Origin: Hyphomicrobiales bacterium
GTDB lineage: Bacteria > Pseudomonadota > Alphaproteobacteria > Rhizobiales > Aestuariivirgaceae
Assembly: GCA_027067085.1 (NCBI GenBank)
Contig: JAMOMM010000420.1
Location: 1 to 7,746, forward strand
Direction of reading: 5' to 3'
Length of the DNA: 7,746 nucleotides
The position numbers and the translations under genes are program-made. Position 1 is the first letter of the stretch. Each line of letters starts with the position of its first letter. Under the pieces are notes generated by a model. It did no database searches. It was not told the origin of the DNA and saw only the letters and a list, made by a program, of their open reading frames with translations. Shown piece after piece: positions 1 to 7,100 of this stretch.

Positions 1-20
1 GAAATCACTGAGAATGGGCA

Positions 21-48
21 TTTACAACGCATTCAAGTTGGTTAATGT
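21..48 (+). promoter_or_regulatory. possible sigma-70-like promoter for the aminotransferase gene
   Basis: TTTACA at 21-26 matches the -35 consensus at five of six bases. It is followed after 16 bp by TAATGT at 43-48, a poor -10 with three of six matches. Transcription would begin near 55, leaving a leader of about 58 bases before the ATG at 113. The first 112 bases hold no other gene I can support, although the tail of an upstream gene could end at the TAA at 43-45 or the TAG at 98-100. This is a weak, inferred call. Confidence 0.25.
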
Positions 49-112
49 GTCGCCATGGTTTGGGCCTGCAAAGTCCCGGCCTCATATTTTAGAAATTTAG
101 AAAGTTGCTGTT

Positions 113-1240
113 ATGAACGCTTTGTTGCCTGATGTTGATCCCGATGGTTTGATGGAATTTTCGGTTGTTTTTACCGATCGCTCGCTCAATCATATGTCAC
201 AAAGCTTTCAGCAGGTCATGCGTGATATTTCGGGTACATTGAAATCTGTATATAATGCCGACAGCGTGGCCATTGTGCCAGGCGGTGGCACGTATGCGAT
301 GGAAGCTGTGGCGCGGCAAATCGCTACTGACAAAAAGACTTTGGTTATTCGCAATGGCTGGTTTTCATTTCGTTGGACGCAAATTTTTGAGATGGGAAAT
401 ATTCCCGCATCATCAACGGTTATGAAAGCCAGAATGCAGAACGAGAATCGCCAAGAGCCTTTTGCTCCAGCAGCGATTGAAGATGTTGTGGCGACGATTA
501 AAGCAGAAAAGCCTGATGTGGTTTTTGCCCCGCACGTGGAAACTTCAAGCGGGATGATGTTGCCTGATGATTACATGAAAGCAGTGGCTGATGCGGTGCA
601 TGAGCATGGTGGATTGTTTGTGCTTGATTGTATTGCCTCGGGCACGGTTTGGGTTGATATGAAAGCAGTTGGTGTTGATGTGTTAATTAGTGCGCCACAA
701 AAGGGGTGGAGTGCGTCGCCTGCTGCTGGCCTTGTGATGATGAATGATGCTGCCAAAAAGGTTGTTGATGAAACCACCAGCACCAGCTTTGCTTGTGATC
801 TTAAAAAGTGGGCAGAAATTATGACTGCTTATGAAAATGGTGGTCATGCTTATCACGCAACGATGCCGACCGATGCGTTGAAAAAATTTCGTGATGTGAT
901 GATGGAAACCAAAGCCTATGGCTTTGATAAAGTGCGCGATGAGCAGTTAGAACTTGGTCGCCGCGTGCGGGCATTGTTGGCTGACCGTGGTGTAAAAAGC
1001 GTTGCAGCAGCAGGCTTTGAAGCGCCAGGTGTTGTGGTGAGTTATACCGATGATGAAGGCATTAAGATGGGCAAAAAGTTTGCAGGTGAAGGCATGCAAA
1101 TTGCCGCTGGCGTGCCACTGCAATGTGATGAGCCTGCTGATTTTAGCACCTTTCGTTTAGGCCTGTTTGGGTTGGATAAACTCAACAATGTTGAGCGTAC
1201 GGTGAAGCAATTAGAAGCCGTTCTCGATAAGGTTTTGTAA
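113..1240 (+). CDS. class V PLP-dependent aminotransferase (alanine--glyoxylate aminotransferase-like), substrate unassigned
   Basis: This 375-residue protein is a fold-type I, class V aminotransferase and probably cytoplasmic. Features seen in the sequence are a glycine-rich PGGGT loop at residues 56-60, expected to bind the PLP phosphate, an HVETSSG segment at 141-147, and LDCIASG with Asp172 placed to pair with the pyridine nitrogen. SAPQKGWS carries Lys197, the expected Schiff-base lysine, and Arg348 in TFRLGLFG is a likely carboxylate-binding arginine. The family includes alanine/serine--glyoxylate, 2-aminoethylphosphonate and cysteine-desulfurase-like enzymes. This member resembles the AGT branch, but its amino donor and acceptor cannot be read from sequence. 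The ATG at 113 has only a weak upstream purine stretch as a ribosome site. It was kept because the LPDVDPDGLMEFSVV start looks like that of homologues I recall. The gene converges on the LysE exporter with 16 bp between stops. Confidence 0.88.
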   Translation: MNALLPDVDPDGLMEFSVVFTDRSLNHMSQSFQQVMRDISGTLKSVYNADSVAIVPGGGTYAMEAVARQIATDKKTLVIRNGWFSFRWTQIFEMGNIPASSTVMKARMQNENRQEPFAPAAIEDVVATIKAEKPDVVFAPHVETSSGMMLPDDYMKAVADAVHEHGGLFVLDCIASGTVWVDMKAVGVDVLISAPQKGWSASPAAGLVMMNDAAKKVVDETTSTSFACDLKKWAEIMTAYENGGHAYHATMPTDALKKFRDVMMETKAYGFDKVRDEQLELGRRVRALLADRGVKSVAAAGFEAPGVVVSYTDDEGIKMGKKFAGEGMQIAAGVPLQCDEPADFSTFRLGLFGLDKLNNVERTVKQLEAVLDKVL

Positions 1241-1256
1241 GTTTTTAATTGAGCAA

Positions 1257-1850
1257 TTAAGTAAGCATTGGCCACAAAGATAGAATAAGCAAAATGGCCA
1301 TGGCAATGTTGAATATGCGTAACTTTTTGGGATCGGAAAGGAATTGCTTTAAAGCGGTTCCAAATCCGGCCCAAACGCAAACCATCGGTATGTTCACGAC
1401 AGCAAAGTAGACGACGATGATGGTCAGCGTTGTGTGATAGTCAGCTTTGACGGTGTATGCCGAAACAGCGATAGTGGCCATGACCCATGCTTTTGGGTTT
1501 ACCCATTGAAATAAAGCGGCTTGCAAATAGGTGAGGGGAGCAGATTTTCCTGCGCCAATTTCTAACGGGCCAGAGGTAGCGATTTTCCAGGCAAGGAAAA
1601 TCATATAAAGCCCACCAATGATTTTGATGGCGGTAAAAGCTAGTGGAAAAATTTCTAGCAATTGACCAAGGCCGAGACCAATGCACAACAGCAAAAAGCC
1701 AAAGCCATTTGAAACCCCTAATATGTGGGGAATTGTGCGGCGAAACCCAAAGTTTAAACCCGATGCAAAAAGCATGAAATTGTTGGGGCCAGGGGTGGTG
1801 GTTGAGACGATGGCAAAACCAACCATGGCGAGGAAAATATCAAGGGACAT
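1257..1850 (-). CDS. LysE/RhtB-family amino acid exporter
   Basis: This is a 197-residue inner-membrane protein of the LysE/RhtB/ArgO superfamily, which exports amino acids or their derivatives. The family signature TPGPNN is at residues 19-24 in the first membrane helix, and FQWVNPKAW, also typical, is at 114-122. The hydrophobic pattern fits about six membrane segments with a short hydrophilic loop near 92-105, and the length is normal for the family. The ATG is preceded by GGAG at good spacing and by a recognisable promoter (1876-1903). The substrate is unknown: Lys, Arg, Thr, homoserine-type and other small amino acids are all exported by relatives. It converges on the aminotransferase gene, so the two are not co-transcribed. 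Confidence 0.93.
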   Translation of the reverse strand: MSLDIFLAMVGFAIVSTTTPGPNNFMLFASGLNFGFRRTIPHILGVSNGFGFLLLCIGLGLGQLLEIFPLAFTAIKIIGGLYMIFLAWKIATSGPLEIGAGKSAPLTYLQAALFQWVNPKAWVMATIAVSAYTVKADYHTTLTIIVVYFAVVNIPMVCVWAGFGTALKQFLSDPKKLRIFNIAMAILLILSLWPMLT

Positions 1851-1875
1851 ATAAGCTCCGTAAAATAGGTAAGCA

Positions 1876-1903
1876 ATGCTACCCTAATTTATGAGGCTGT
1901 CAA
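1876..1903 (-). promoter_or_regulatory. sigma-70-type promoter for the LysE-family exporter
   Basis: On the minus strand a perfect -35 TTGACA (1903-1898) is followed by a 16-bp spacer and TAGCAT (1881-1876), which matches four of six -10 consensus bases. Transcription would start near 1869 and give a leader of about 20 bases holding the GGAG ribosome site before the ATG at 1850. The position and the perfect -35 make this the best-looking promoter in the window. Activity is inferred. Confidence 0.6.
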
Positions 1904-1935
1904 TGAACTTTATTGGCTGAATACAATGTTGAAAG

Positions 1936-1964
1936 AGCAACGCGCATGTTGTTTGCGCGTTGCT
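1936..1964 (-). terminator. strong hairpin, likely intrinsic terminator of the peroxiredoxin gene
   Basis: Arms 1936-1946 and 1954-1964 pair perfectly over 11 bp, with a GC-rich core (CAACGCGCA) and a 7-base loop. The hairpin starts 9 bases past the peroxiredoxin stop. On the minus strand the stem is followed by CTTTC, so the U-tract is short and broken; this could be a weak terminator or an mRNA-protecting stem. It lies upstream of the LysE promoter and would separate the two minus-strand genes. Confidence 0.65.
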
Positions 1965-1973
1965 TGGTTATGT

Positions 1974-2630
1974 TTACAGAGACTTTTTAGAGAAATACCA
2001 ATCGGTATATTCATAGCCTTTGTTGGCGCGTTCTTCTACTTCAGCACTTGTTGCAGGTGGGGGAACAATAACTTTTTCACCTTTATGCCAGTTTTCTGGT
2101 GTTGCAACGCCGTGCTCATCTGATGTTTGAAGAGCGGTAATGAGACGTAAAAACTCATCAATTGAGCGGCCATTGGTCATTGGGTAATAAACCATGGCAC
2201 GAAGGATGCCTTCTGGATCAATGATGAATGTTGCGCGAACAGCCGAGGTGTCTGAAGCGCCAGGCTGGATCATGCCGTAAGAATGGGCAACTTTCATATC
2301 GAGGTCAGCAATGATTGGAAATGGAATTTCCACACCAAAATTTTGCTTAATGTTTTGTTCCCAAGCTAAGTGTGAATAGACGCTATCAATAGATAGTCCA
2401 AGTAGGTTGGTGTTGAGCTCGGCAAACTTGTCTGCTGCTTTAGCAAAAGCCATGAACTCAGTTGTACATACTGGCGTGAAGTCAGCAGGATGGGAGAATA
2501 AAACAAGCCATTTGCCTTTGTAGTCTTCATTGGTTTTTACACCGTGGGTTGTTTTTGCATTAAAGGCAGGGGCTGGTTCGTTTAGCCGTGGCATTGTAGG
2601 TGCAGTTGTTGCTTCATCGTGTGTCATCAT
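1974..2630 (-). CDS. 1-Cys peroxiredoxin (Prx6-type, AhpC/TSA family)
   Basis: This thiol peroxidase reduces hydrogen peroxide, organic hydroperoxides or peroxynitrite. Counting from the ATG at 2630 (218 residues), the peroxidatic cysteine is Cys55 in HPADFTPVCTTE, with Thr52 completing the PxxxT/SxxC active site and Arg132 (SAVRATF) as the conserved catalytic arginine. There is no second cysteine anywhere in the protein, so no resolving Cys is available and an external thiol must recycle it. The C-terminal extension with WHKGEKVIVPPP is characteristic of the Prx6 subgroup, and the length fits. Two ATG codons lie in tandem at 2630 and 2627, preceded by AAGGAG. Spacing to the second (7 bases) is more usual than to the first (4 bases), so initiation may be at 2627. 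A further upstream ATG at 2687 lacks a ribosome site and would add a 19-residue non-family extension. A strong hairpin follows the stop. Confidence 0.94.
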   Translation of the reverse strand: MMTHDEATTAPTMPRLNEPAPAFNAKTTHGVKTNEDYKGKWLVLFSHPADFTPVCTTEFMAFAKAADKFAELNTNLLGLSIDSVYSHLAWEQNIKQNFGVEIPFPIIADLDMKVAHSYGMIQPGASDTSAVRATFIIDPEGILRAMVYYPMTNGRSIDEFLRLITALQTSDEHGVATPENWHKGEKVIVPPPATSAEVEERANKGYEYTDWYFSKKSL

Positions 2631-2634
2631 TATA

Positions 2635-2640
2635 CTCCTT
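2635..2640 (-). promoter_or_regulatory. ribosome binding site that fixes the peroxiredoxin start
   Basis: On the minus strand AAGGAG (2640-2635) is followed by TATA and then two consecutive ATG codons. It gives the only convincing Shine-Dalgarno match here, so it excludes the longer reading from the ATG at 2687, which would place this site inside the coding sequence. Confidence 0.8.
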
Positions 2641-2716
2641 TGATGATAATGTATATTCGATGAAGCTAATATAAGGGTGATAAGCAATAGATAAAAACGA
2701 ATTTATTTTGTTTTTG

Positions 2717-2735
2717 TAATCGGTTTTTCCGATTA
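2717..2735. promoter_or_regulatory. perfect inverted repeat upstream of the peroxiredoxin, possible OxyR/LysR-type operator
   Basis: TAATCGG and CCGATTA form a perfect 7-bp dyad around five T residues. Read as ATCG-N7-CGAT it resembles a half-operator of OxyR (ATAG-N7-CTAT) and fits the general LysR-type T-N11-A layout. It lies 87-105 bp upstream of the peroxiredoxin ATG, where an activator could act. It is also between the peroxiredoxin promoter region and the terminator of the upstream L,D-transpeptidase, so a second hairpin supporting that terminator is an alternative reading. Regulation is inferred. Confidence 0.4.
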
Positions 2736-2746
2736 GTATTAAAACA

Positions 2747-2781
2747 AAAAACGCCCTGCAAATTAATGACAGGGCGTTTTT
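2747..2781 (-). terminator. intrinsic terminator of the L,D-transpeptidase gene, possibly bidirectional
   Basis: ACGCCCTG (2751-2758) pairs perfectly with CAGGGCGT (2770-2777), and A residues at 2747-2750 extend the stem by pairing with T at 2778-2781. The loop is 11 bases. On the minus strand the stem runs into a T-rich tract (TTTTTTGTTTT), the classic rho-independent form, about 20 bases past the transpeptidase stop. On the plus strand it is also followed by T residues, so it could work both ways. Confidence 0.85.
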
Positions 2782-2801
2782 GTAAAGCTGGTTAGCTATG
2801 A

Positions 2802-3362
2802 TTATTTTACAATAACCTTAGTGCCAATTTTGACGCGAGCGTATAGATCTTCAACGTCTTGGTTGCGAAGGCGAATGCAGCCTGATGAAACATTGGTGCC
2901 GATTGTCCAAGGCTGTGCTGTGCCGTGAATGCGATAAAGTGTGTTGCCAAGGTACATAGCACGGGCACCAAGGGGGTTATCTGGACCACCTTTCATGTGC
3001 TTTGGTAAGCTTGGGTCGCGGGCAAGCATTTCTGCAGGCGGGGTCCATGATGGCCATTCGCGTTTGCGGGTCACTTTTTCAGTGCCATTCCAAGTAAAAC
3101 CAGAACGACCAACGCCAATGCCATAACGCTTTGCTTTGCCATCACCAAGGATAAGGTACAAAAAGCGGCGATTAGTATTGATGATGATGGTGCCTGGTTT
3201 TTCTTGTGAAGAATAACTAACCATTTTCGGTAAGAACTTTTTCTTCAAGCTCCAAGGCTCGGCTTTAAAATTGAATGTGCTTCTAGCAAAAGTTGGTGTT
3301 GCAATGATTGAAGCTGTTGCAAGGCTGATTGCCAAACAAGTTGCTTTAGTGAATGTGCGCAT
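2802..3362 (-). CDS. secreted L,D-transpeptidase (YkuD domain)
   Basis: This 186-residue envelope enzyme is expected to act on peptidoglycan, forming 3-3 cross-links, attaching proteins to the meso-diaminopimelate residue, or exchanging D-amino acids. Residues 1-26 form a Sec signal peptide with a likely cut after TFA. The YkuD domain fills about 57-185. His146 in RIHGT and Cys162 in NVSSGCIRL, with Arg164, form the catalytic motif HGT...SxGCIR. Besides Cys162, the only cysteine is in the signal peptide. No LysM or other wall-binding domain is present, so it is a compact single-domain member. The ATG has a modest upstream GGGGA as ribosome site. The upstream region holds a TTGACA element overlapped by a CtrA-like box, and a clear terminator follows, so it appears monocistronic. 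Whether it makes cross-links or anchors proteins cannot be told from sequence. Confidence 0.93.
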   Translation of the reverse strand: MRTFTKATCLAISLATASIIATPTFARSTFNFKAEPWSLKKKFLPKMVSYSSQEKPGTIIINTNRRFLYLILGDGKAKRYGIGVGRSGFTWNGTEKVTRKREWPSWTPPAEMLARDPSLPKHMKGGPDNPLGARAMYLGNTLYRIHGTAQPWTIGTNVSSGCIRLRNQDVEDLYARVKIGTKVIVK

Positions 3363-3398
3363 CTTCGTCCCCGAGGTGTTGGTGAATCAAGAACGCTC

Positions 3399-3427
3399 AA
3401 AACGCCACGTGGTTAACCATATGTCAA
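3399..3427 (-). promoter_or_regulatory. putative L,D-transpeptidase promoter with overlapping CtrA-like box
   Basis: On the minus strand TTGACA (3427-3422) is a perfect -35 element. With a 17-bp spacer the -10 position reads CGTTTT (3404-3399), which is poor. The same -35 region contains TTGA-N7-TTAA; on the plus strand this is TTAACCATATGTCAA at 3413-3427, one base from the CtrA consensus TTAA-N7-TTAA. CtrA-activated promoters in alphaproteobacteria typically have the box over the -35 and a weak -10, as here. A GAATC (GANTC, CcrM-type) site lies at 3384-3388 near the predicted start. Palindromes CCACGTGG (3405-3412) and TGGTTAACCA (3410-3419) overlap within the spacer. Confidence 0.45.
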
Positions 3428-3444
3428 GTCTTGGGCGCAGGTTT

Positions 3445-3466
3445 TGCCACATGAATGCCACATGAA
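3445..3466. repeat. perfect 11-bp tandem duplication in a divergent intergenic region
   Basis: TGCCACATGAA occurs twice head to tail (3445-3455 and 3456-3466) without a mismatch. It lies between the divergent L,D-transpeptidase and six-cysteine protein genes. The period is about one helical turn, so a regulator could bind both copies on one face, or it may be a recent slippage product. Confidence 0.8.
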
Positions 3467-3549
3467 CGGCTAGTTCAGGCCATGTTGTGGTTAAGTGTTG
3501 TATTTTTGCATCAAGTTTTGAATTGAATGATTTATTCTGGAGCAAAAAA

Positions 3550-3900
3550 ATGTATCGCGTAAAAGTGAGTGCCCTCATTATTGCAACTGCCTGTTTATTG
3601 TCTAGCGTTAGTGCGCAAGCTGGCGTGCGCAATTTTTTCTCTCCGCGGGTGCTTGGCGATAAAATTGCATTTTGTAGTGCCGATAATGAATTTTGCGGGA
3701 AACCAGTTGCTGATGCTTGGTGCGCGCATAAAGGGTTTTCAAAAGCTTTGCTATTTCAAAGGGATAGGAGCAAATCAAGCGAGGCCAATGTTTTTGTACG
3801 TTTTGCTGATACGGGCAGAGTTTGTGGTGAAGCTTCTAAGGATGATTCCAAAAACAGGCAATGCGTATCGTTCCGCCAAATCAAATGCATTTCAGGTTAA
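3550..3900 (+). CDS. small secreted six-cysteine protein, function unknown
   Basis: This protein of 116 residues has a clear Sec signal peptide: Arg/Lys near the start, a hydrophobic core at about 7-19 and a likely cut after SAQA (residue 24). The mature part of about 92 residues has six cysteines (42, 49, 58, 92, 105, 113), enough for three disulfides, and is rich in charged residues. The arrangement CGKPVADAWCAHKGF, followed by a later C and a C-terminal CVSFRQIKC, resembles small uncharacterised periplasmic proteins of proteobacteria that I recall only loosely. No enzymatic motif is visible. The start at 3550 was chosen over the in-frame ATG at 3487 because GGAG at 3539-3542 sits 7 bases upstream and the signal peptide then begins at residue 1. 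Cys15 in the hydrophobic core lacks a good lipobox. A possible terminator follows at 3962-3987. Confidence 0.75.
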   Translation: MYRVKVSALIIATACLLSSVSAQAGVRNFFSPRVLGDKIAFCSADNEFCGKPVADAWCAHKGFSKALLFQRDRSKSSEANVFVRFADTGRVCGEASKDDSKNRQCVSFRQIKCISG

Positions 3901-3961
3901 TGGCCTAAAGTTATATAAAAATAATCTTGGCGAATGATTCTATCAAACCCAACTTGCCTAT

Positions 3962-3987
3962 AAATCATGGTTATCGGCCATGTTTTT
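3962..3987 (+). terminator. possible weak intrinsic terminator after the six-cysteine protein gene
   Basis: CATGG (3966-3970) pairs with CCATG (3978-3982) around a 7-base loop. After one T-T mismatch, AAA at 3962-3964 can pair with T residues in the following run of five T (3983-3987). The stem is short and the GC content modest. It lies about 60 bases past the upstream stop, so it may end that transcript or shape the start of the carB leader. Confidence 0.35.
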
Positions 3988-4035
3988 CAAGATAGATGTG
4001 GAGAAATAGCTAGCATATTGTCTCATGTGGTGTTT

Positions 4036-4104
4036 TAAGCAGATTTGGCTTTGCGGAACTGGCGTTAATGGTGTAGTCACATCGGCAGACTTCAGCCTTG
4101 CTTA
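4036..4104 (+). other. potential long-range stem in the carB leader
   Basis: TAAGCA (4036-4041) is fully complementary to TGCTTA (4099-4104). Just inside, GGCT (4047-4050) pairs with AGCC (4094-4097), giving a two-part stem that encloses about 45 bases. The carB ATG is 38 bases downstream. No T-run follows, so this is not a classic attenuator. The reverse strand has no supportable gene here. A regulatory role is speculative. Confidence 0.25.
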
Positions 4105-4141
4105 CAGCTCTCCTCATGTTGCTCATTTGTGTTGGAAGACC

Positions 4142-7100
4142 ATGCCAAAAAGAACAGATATAAAAACAATCCTCATCATTGGTGCCGGACCGATTATTAT
4201 TGGCCAAGCGTGCGAGTTTGATTACTCGGGCACGCAAGCGGTAAAAGCCCTCAAAGAAGAAGGTTATCGCGTGGTGTTGGTTAATTCCAATCCTGCTACG
4301 ATTATGACCGATCCTGATTTGGCCGATGCCACCTATATCGAGCCGATTACGCCAGAAGTGGTGGCGGAAATTATTGAAAAAGAGCGCCCCGATGCGGTGT
4401 TGCCGACTATGGGTGGGCAAACAGCACTGAATACGGCGTTGTCTTTGAACAAAATGGGCGTGCTTGAAAAATTTGGCGTTGAACTGATTGGCGCGCGAGC
4501 CGAAGCGATTGATAAAGCTGAAGACCGTGACTTGTTCCGCACTGCGATGCAAAAAATTGGCTTGGCCCAACCAAATTCTTCATTTGTAAATACCAGCGAA
4601 TTGAAACAACGGTTTGAAACTGAATATGCTGAAAAGCTTAAAGCTGTTGAAGCTGGCAAAACAGGGGCTGAACGTGATGATGCCGTTAAAGCGTTTAAAG
4701 AGGCGTGGAGAAAAGGTGAATTTAATCGCCGTGAAGAGCATCGTTTAGTTGCGCAGTTGCAAGCGTTGAAAGCCATGGAGGTCACAGGACTTCCAGCTAT
4801 TATTCGGCCTTCATTTACCCTTGGTGGCACGGGTGGCGGTATTGCTTACACGCTTGAAGAACTTTATGAAATCGTGCTTAGCGGTGTTGATGCATCACCA
4901 ACCAATGAAGTGTTGATTGAAGAATCAATCGTTGGCTGGAAAGAATATGAAATGGAAGTTGTGCGCGATAAGGCGGACAATTGCATTATCATTTGCTCAA
5001 TTGAAAATGTTGACCCGATGGGGGTCCATACGGGCGATTCCATTACGGTTGCTCCAGCCTTGACGCTCTCAGATAAAGAATACCAAATCATGCGTAATGC
5101 ATCGATTGCGGTTCTGCGTGAAATTGGTGTTGAGACGGGCGGATCGAACGTCCAATTTGCGGTTAATCCGCAAGATGGCCGCCTCGTGGTGATTGAGATG
5201 AACCCACGGGTTTCTCGCTCATCTGCCCTTGCTTCAAAAGCTACGGGTTTTCCGATTGCTCGCGTCGCAACTAAGTTGGCGATTGGCTATACGCTTGATG
5301 AGTTGGAAAATGAGATTACGGGCGGGGCGACACCTGCAGCGTTTGAACCAACGATTGATTATGTCGTTACGAAAATCCCGCGTTTTGCATTTGAAAAATT
5401 CCCTGGTTCTGAACCTATTTTATCAACAGCGATGAAATCTGTTGGTGAAGTGATGGCCATTGGCCGAACGTTCCAAGAATCGCTGCAAAAAGCCTTGCGT
5501 GGTCTAGAAATCGACCTGACAGGTTTAAACGAACAAGTCATTGAAGGCGTTGGCGAAGGTGATGATAAGAACGCCTTTAGAGCAGCTTTATCAAAAGCTG
5601 TGCCGCAGCGTATTTTGATTGTTGCCCAAGCGTTGCGTGATGGTGCAACGCAAGAACAAGTTCATGAATCTTGCAAGTTCGATCCGTGGTTCATCGATCA
5701 AATTGACCAAATTGTTGAGATGGAAGAAACCATCAAACAGCGCGGGCTTCCTGCTGATGCTTATAATTTCCACAACTTGAAAGCTATGGGCTTTAGTGAT
5801 GCGCGTTTGGCTGAATTGGCCAATTGCTCAGAAGTGAAGGTTCGTAAAGCGCGTTATAAGCACAAAATTCATCCTGTGTTTAAACGGATTGATACTTGTG
5901 CGGCAGAATTTGCTTCGCCAACACCTTATATGTATTCAACCTATGAAGTGGCTGATACTGAGAACGAAGCTTATGTTAGTGATCGTGAGAAAATTATCAT
6001 TCTTGGTGGTGGGCCAAACCGTATTGGCCAAGGTATTGAGTTTGATTATTGTTGTTGTCATGCCGCATTTGCGCTGGCAGATCAAAATTATGAAACCATC
6101 ATGGTCAATTGTAATCCCGAAACGGTTTCAACCGATTATGACACATCGGATCGTTTGTACTTTGAGCCTTTGACGGGTGAAGATGTGCTTGAGATTATCA
6201 ATGTTGAGAAGCAAAAAGGTAAACTCAAAGGTGTGATTGTACAGTTTGGTGGGCAAACACCGCTAAATCTGGCGAACGAATTGGAAGCGGCTGGCGTACC
6301 TATTTTGGGTACATCTCCAGATGCGATCGATTTGGCTGAAGACCGCGATAGGTTTTCAAAACTCTTACACAAATTAAAATTGTTACAACCAACCAACGGC
6401 ATTGCTAAATCTGGTGCCGAAGCGATTAAAATCGCGGACAAAATTGGCTATCCAATCGTCATCAGGCCTTCTTATGTGCTTGGCGGACGGGCAATGGAAA
6501 TCGTGCGCGATCAACCTTCGCTTGAACGCTACATTAAAGAGGCCGTTGTTGTTTCTGGCAAAAGCCCAGTGCTTCTAGATAGCTACCTTTCTGGAGCTAT
6601 CGAGGTTGATGTGGATGCTGTTAGTGATGGCAAAGAGGTGTACGTTGCCGGCATCATGGAACACATTGAAGAAGCGGGCATTCACTCTGGTGATAGCGCG
6701 TGTTCGTTGCCTACACGGTCTTTGAGCAAGAAAATTCTTGATGAGATCGAACGCCAAACCAAAGAAATGGCTATAGCGCTTAAAGTTGTTGGCTTGATGA
6801 ATGTTCAATTCGCTATTAAGGGTGATGAAATTTACATTCTTGAGGTTAATCCACGTGCGTCTCGTACGGTTCCGTTTGTAGCCAAAGTTATAGGCGAGCC
6901 AATTGCTAAAATTGCGGCGCGCTTGATGGCTGGTGAACCGCTTTCAACATTTAAGTTGAAGAGGAAAAAGCTCGACCACATTGCGGTTAAAGAAGCCGTG
7001 TTCCCATTTGCGCGATTTGCGGGTGTTGACACCATTCTTGGCCCTGAAATGCGATCTACTGGCGAAGTCATGGGCATCGCGCGCGATTATGCTGTTGCAT

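Noticed and set aside
1..100. C-terminal end of a preceding gene, frame 1 to the TAA at 43-45 or frame 2 to the TAG at 98-100
   Set aside because: Either frame is open to the left edge but too short to recognise a protein, so no gene is called.
1245..1260. AT-only inverted repeat between the convergent aminotransferase and LysE genes as a terminator
   Set aside because: The stem has six A/T pairs with a 4-base loop and no T-run in either direction, too weak for a terminator.
1926..2123. 65-codon plus-strand ORF over the peroxiredoxin 3' end
   Set aside because: It overlaps the terminator hairpin and antisense of the peroxiredoxin, without ribosome site or recognisable protein features.
2631..2687. 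19-residue hydrophobic extension of the peroxiredoxin that could look like a signal peptide
   Set aside because: The only good Shine-Dalgarno (AAGGAG, 2640-2635) lies inside it, directly before the tandem ATG; the remaining protein already has normal Prx6 length.
3487..3549. Longer start of the six-cysteine protein at ATG 3487
   Set aside because: It would bury the signal peptide 21 residues in, and the GGAG site is positioned for the ATG at 3550.
3586..3603. Lipoprotein signal around Cys15 of the six-cysteine protein
   Set aside because: The -3 position is Ala rather than Leu/Val/Ile, and a better signal peptidase I site (SAQA) follows.
4025..4141. In-frame 39-codon N-terminal extension of carB starting at ATG 4025
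   Set aside because: It has no ribosome site at proper distance and does not resemble CarB; family proteins start at MPKRTD-type sequence, matching the ATG at 4142.
4010..4570. Reverse-strand ORFs across carB and its leader
   Set aside because: They lie mostly over the highly conserved carB frame, have no ribosome site or family resemblance, and look like shadows.
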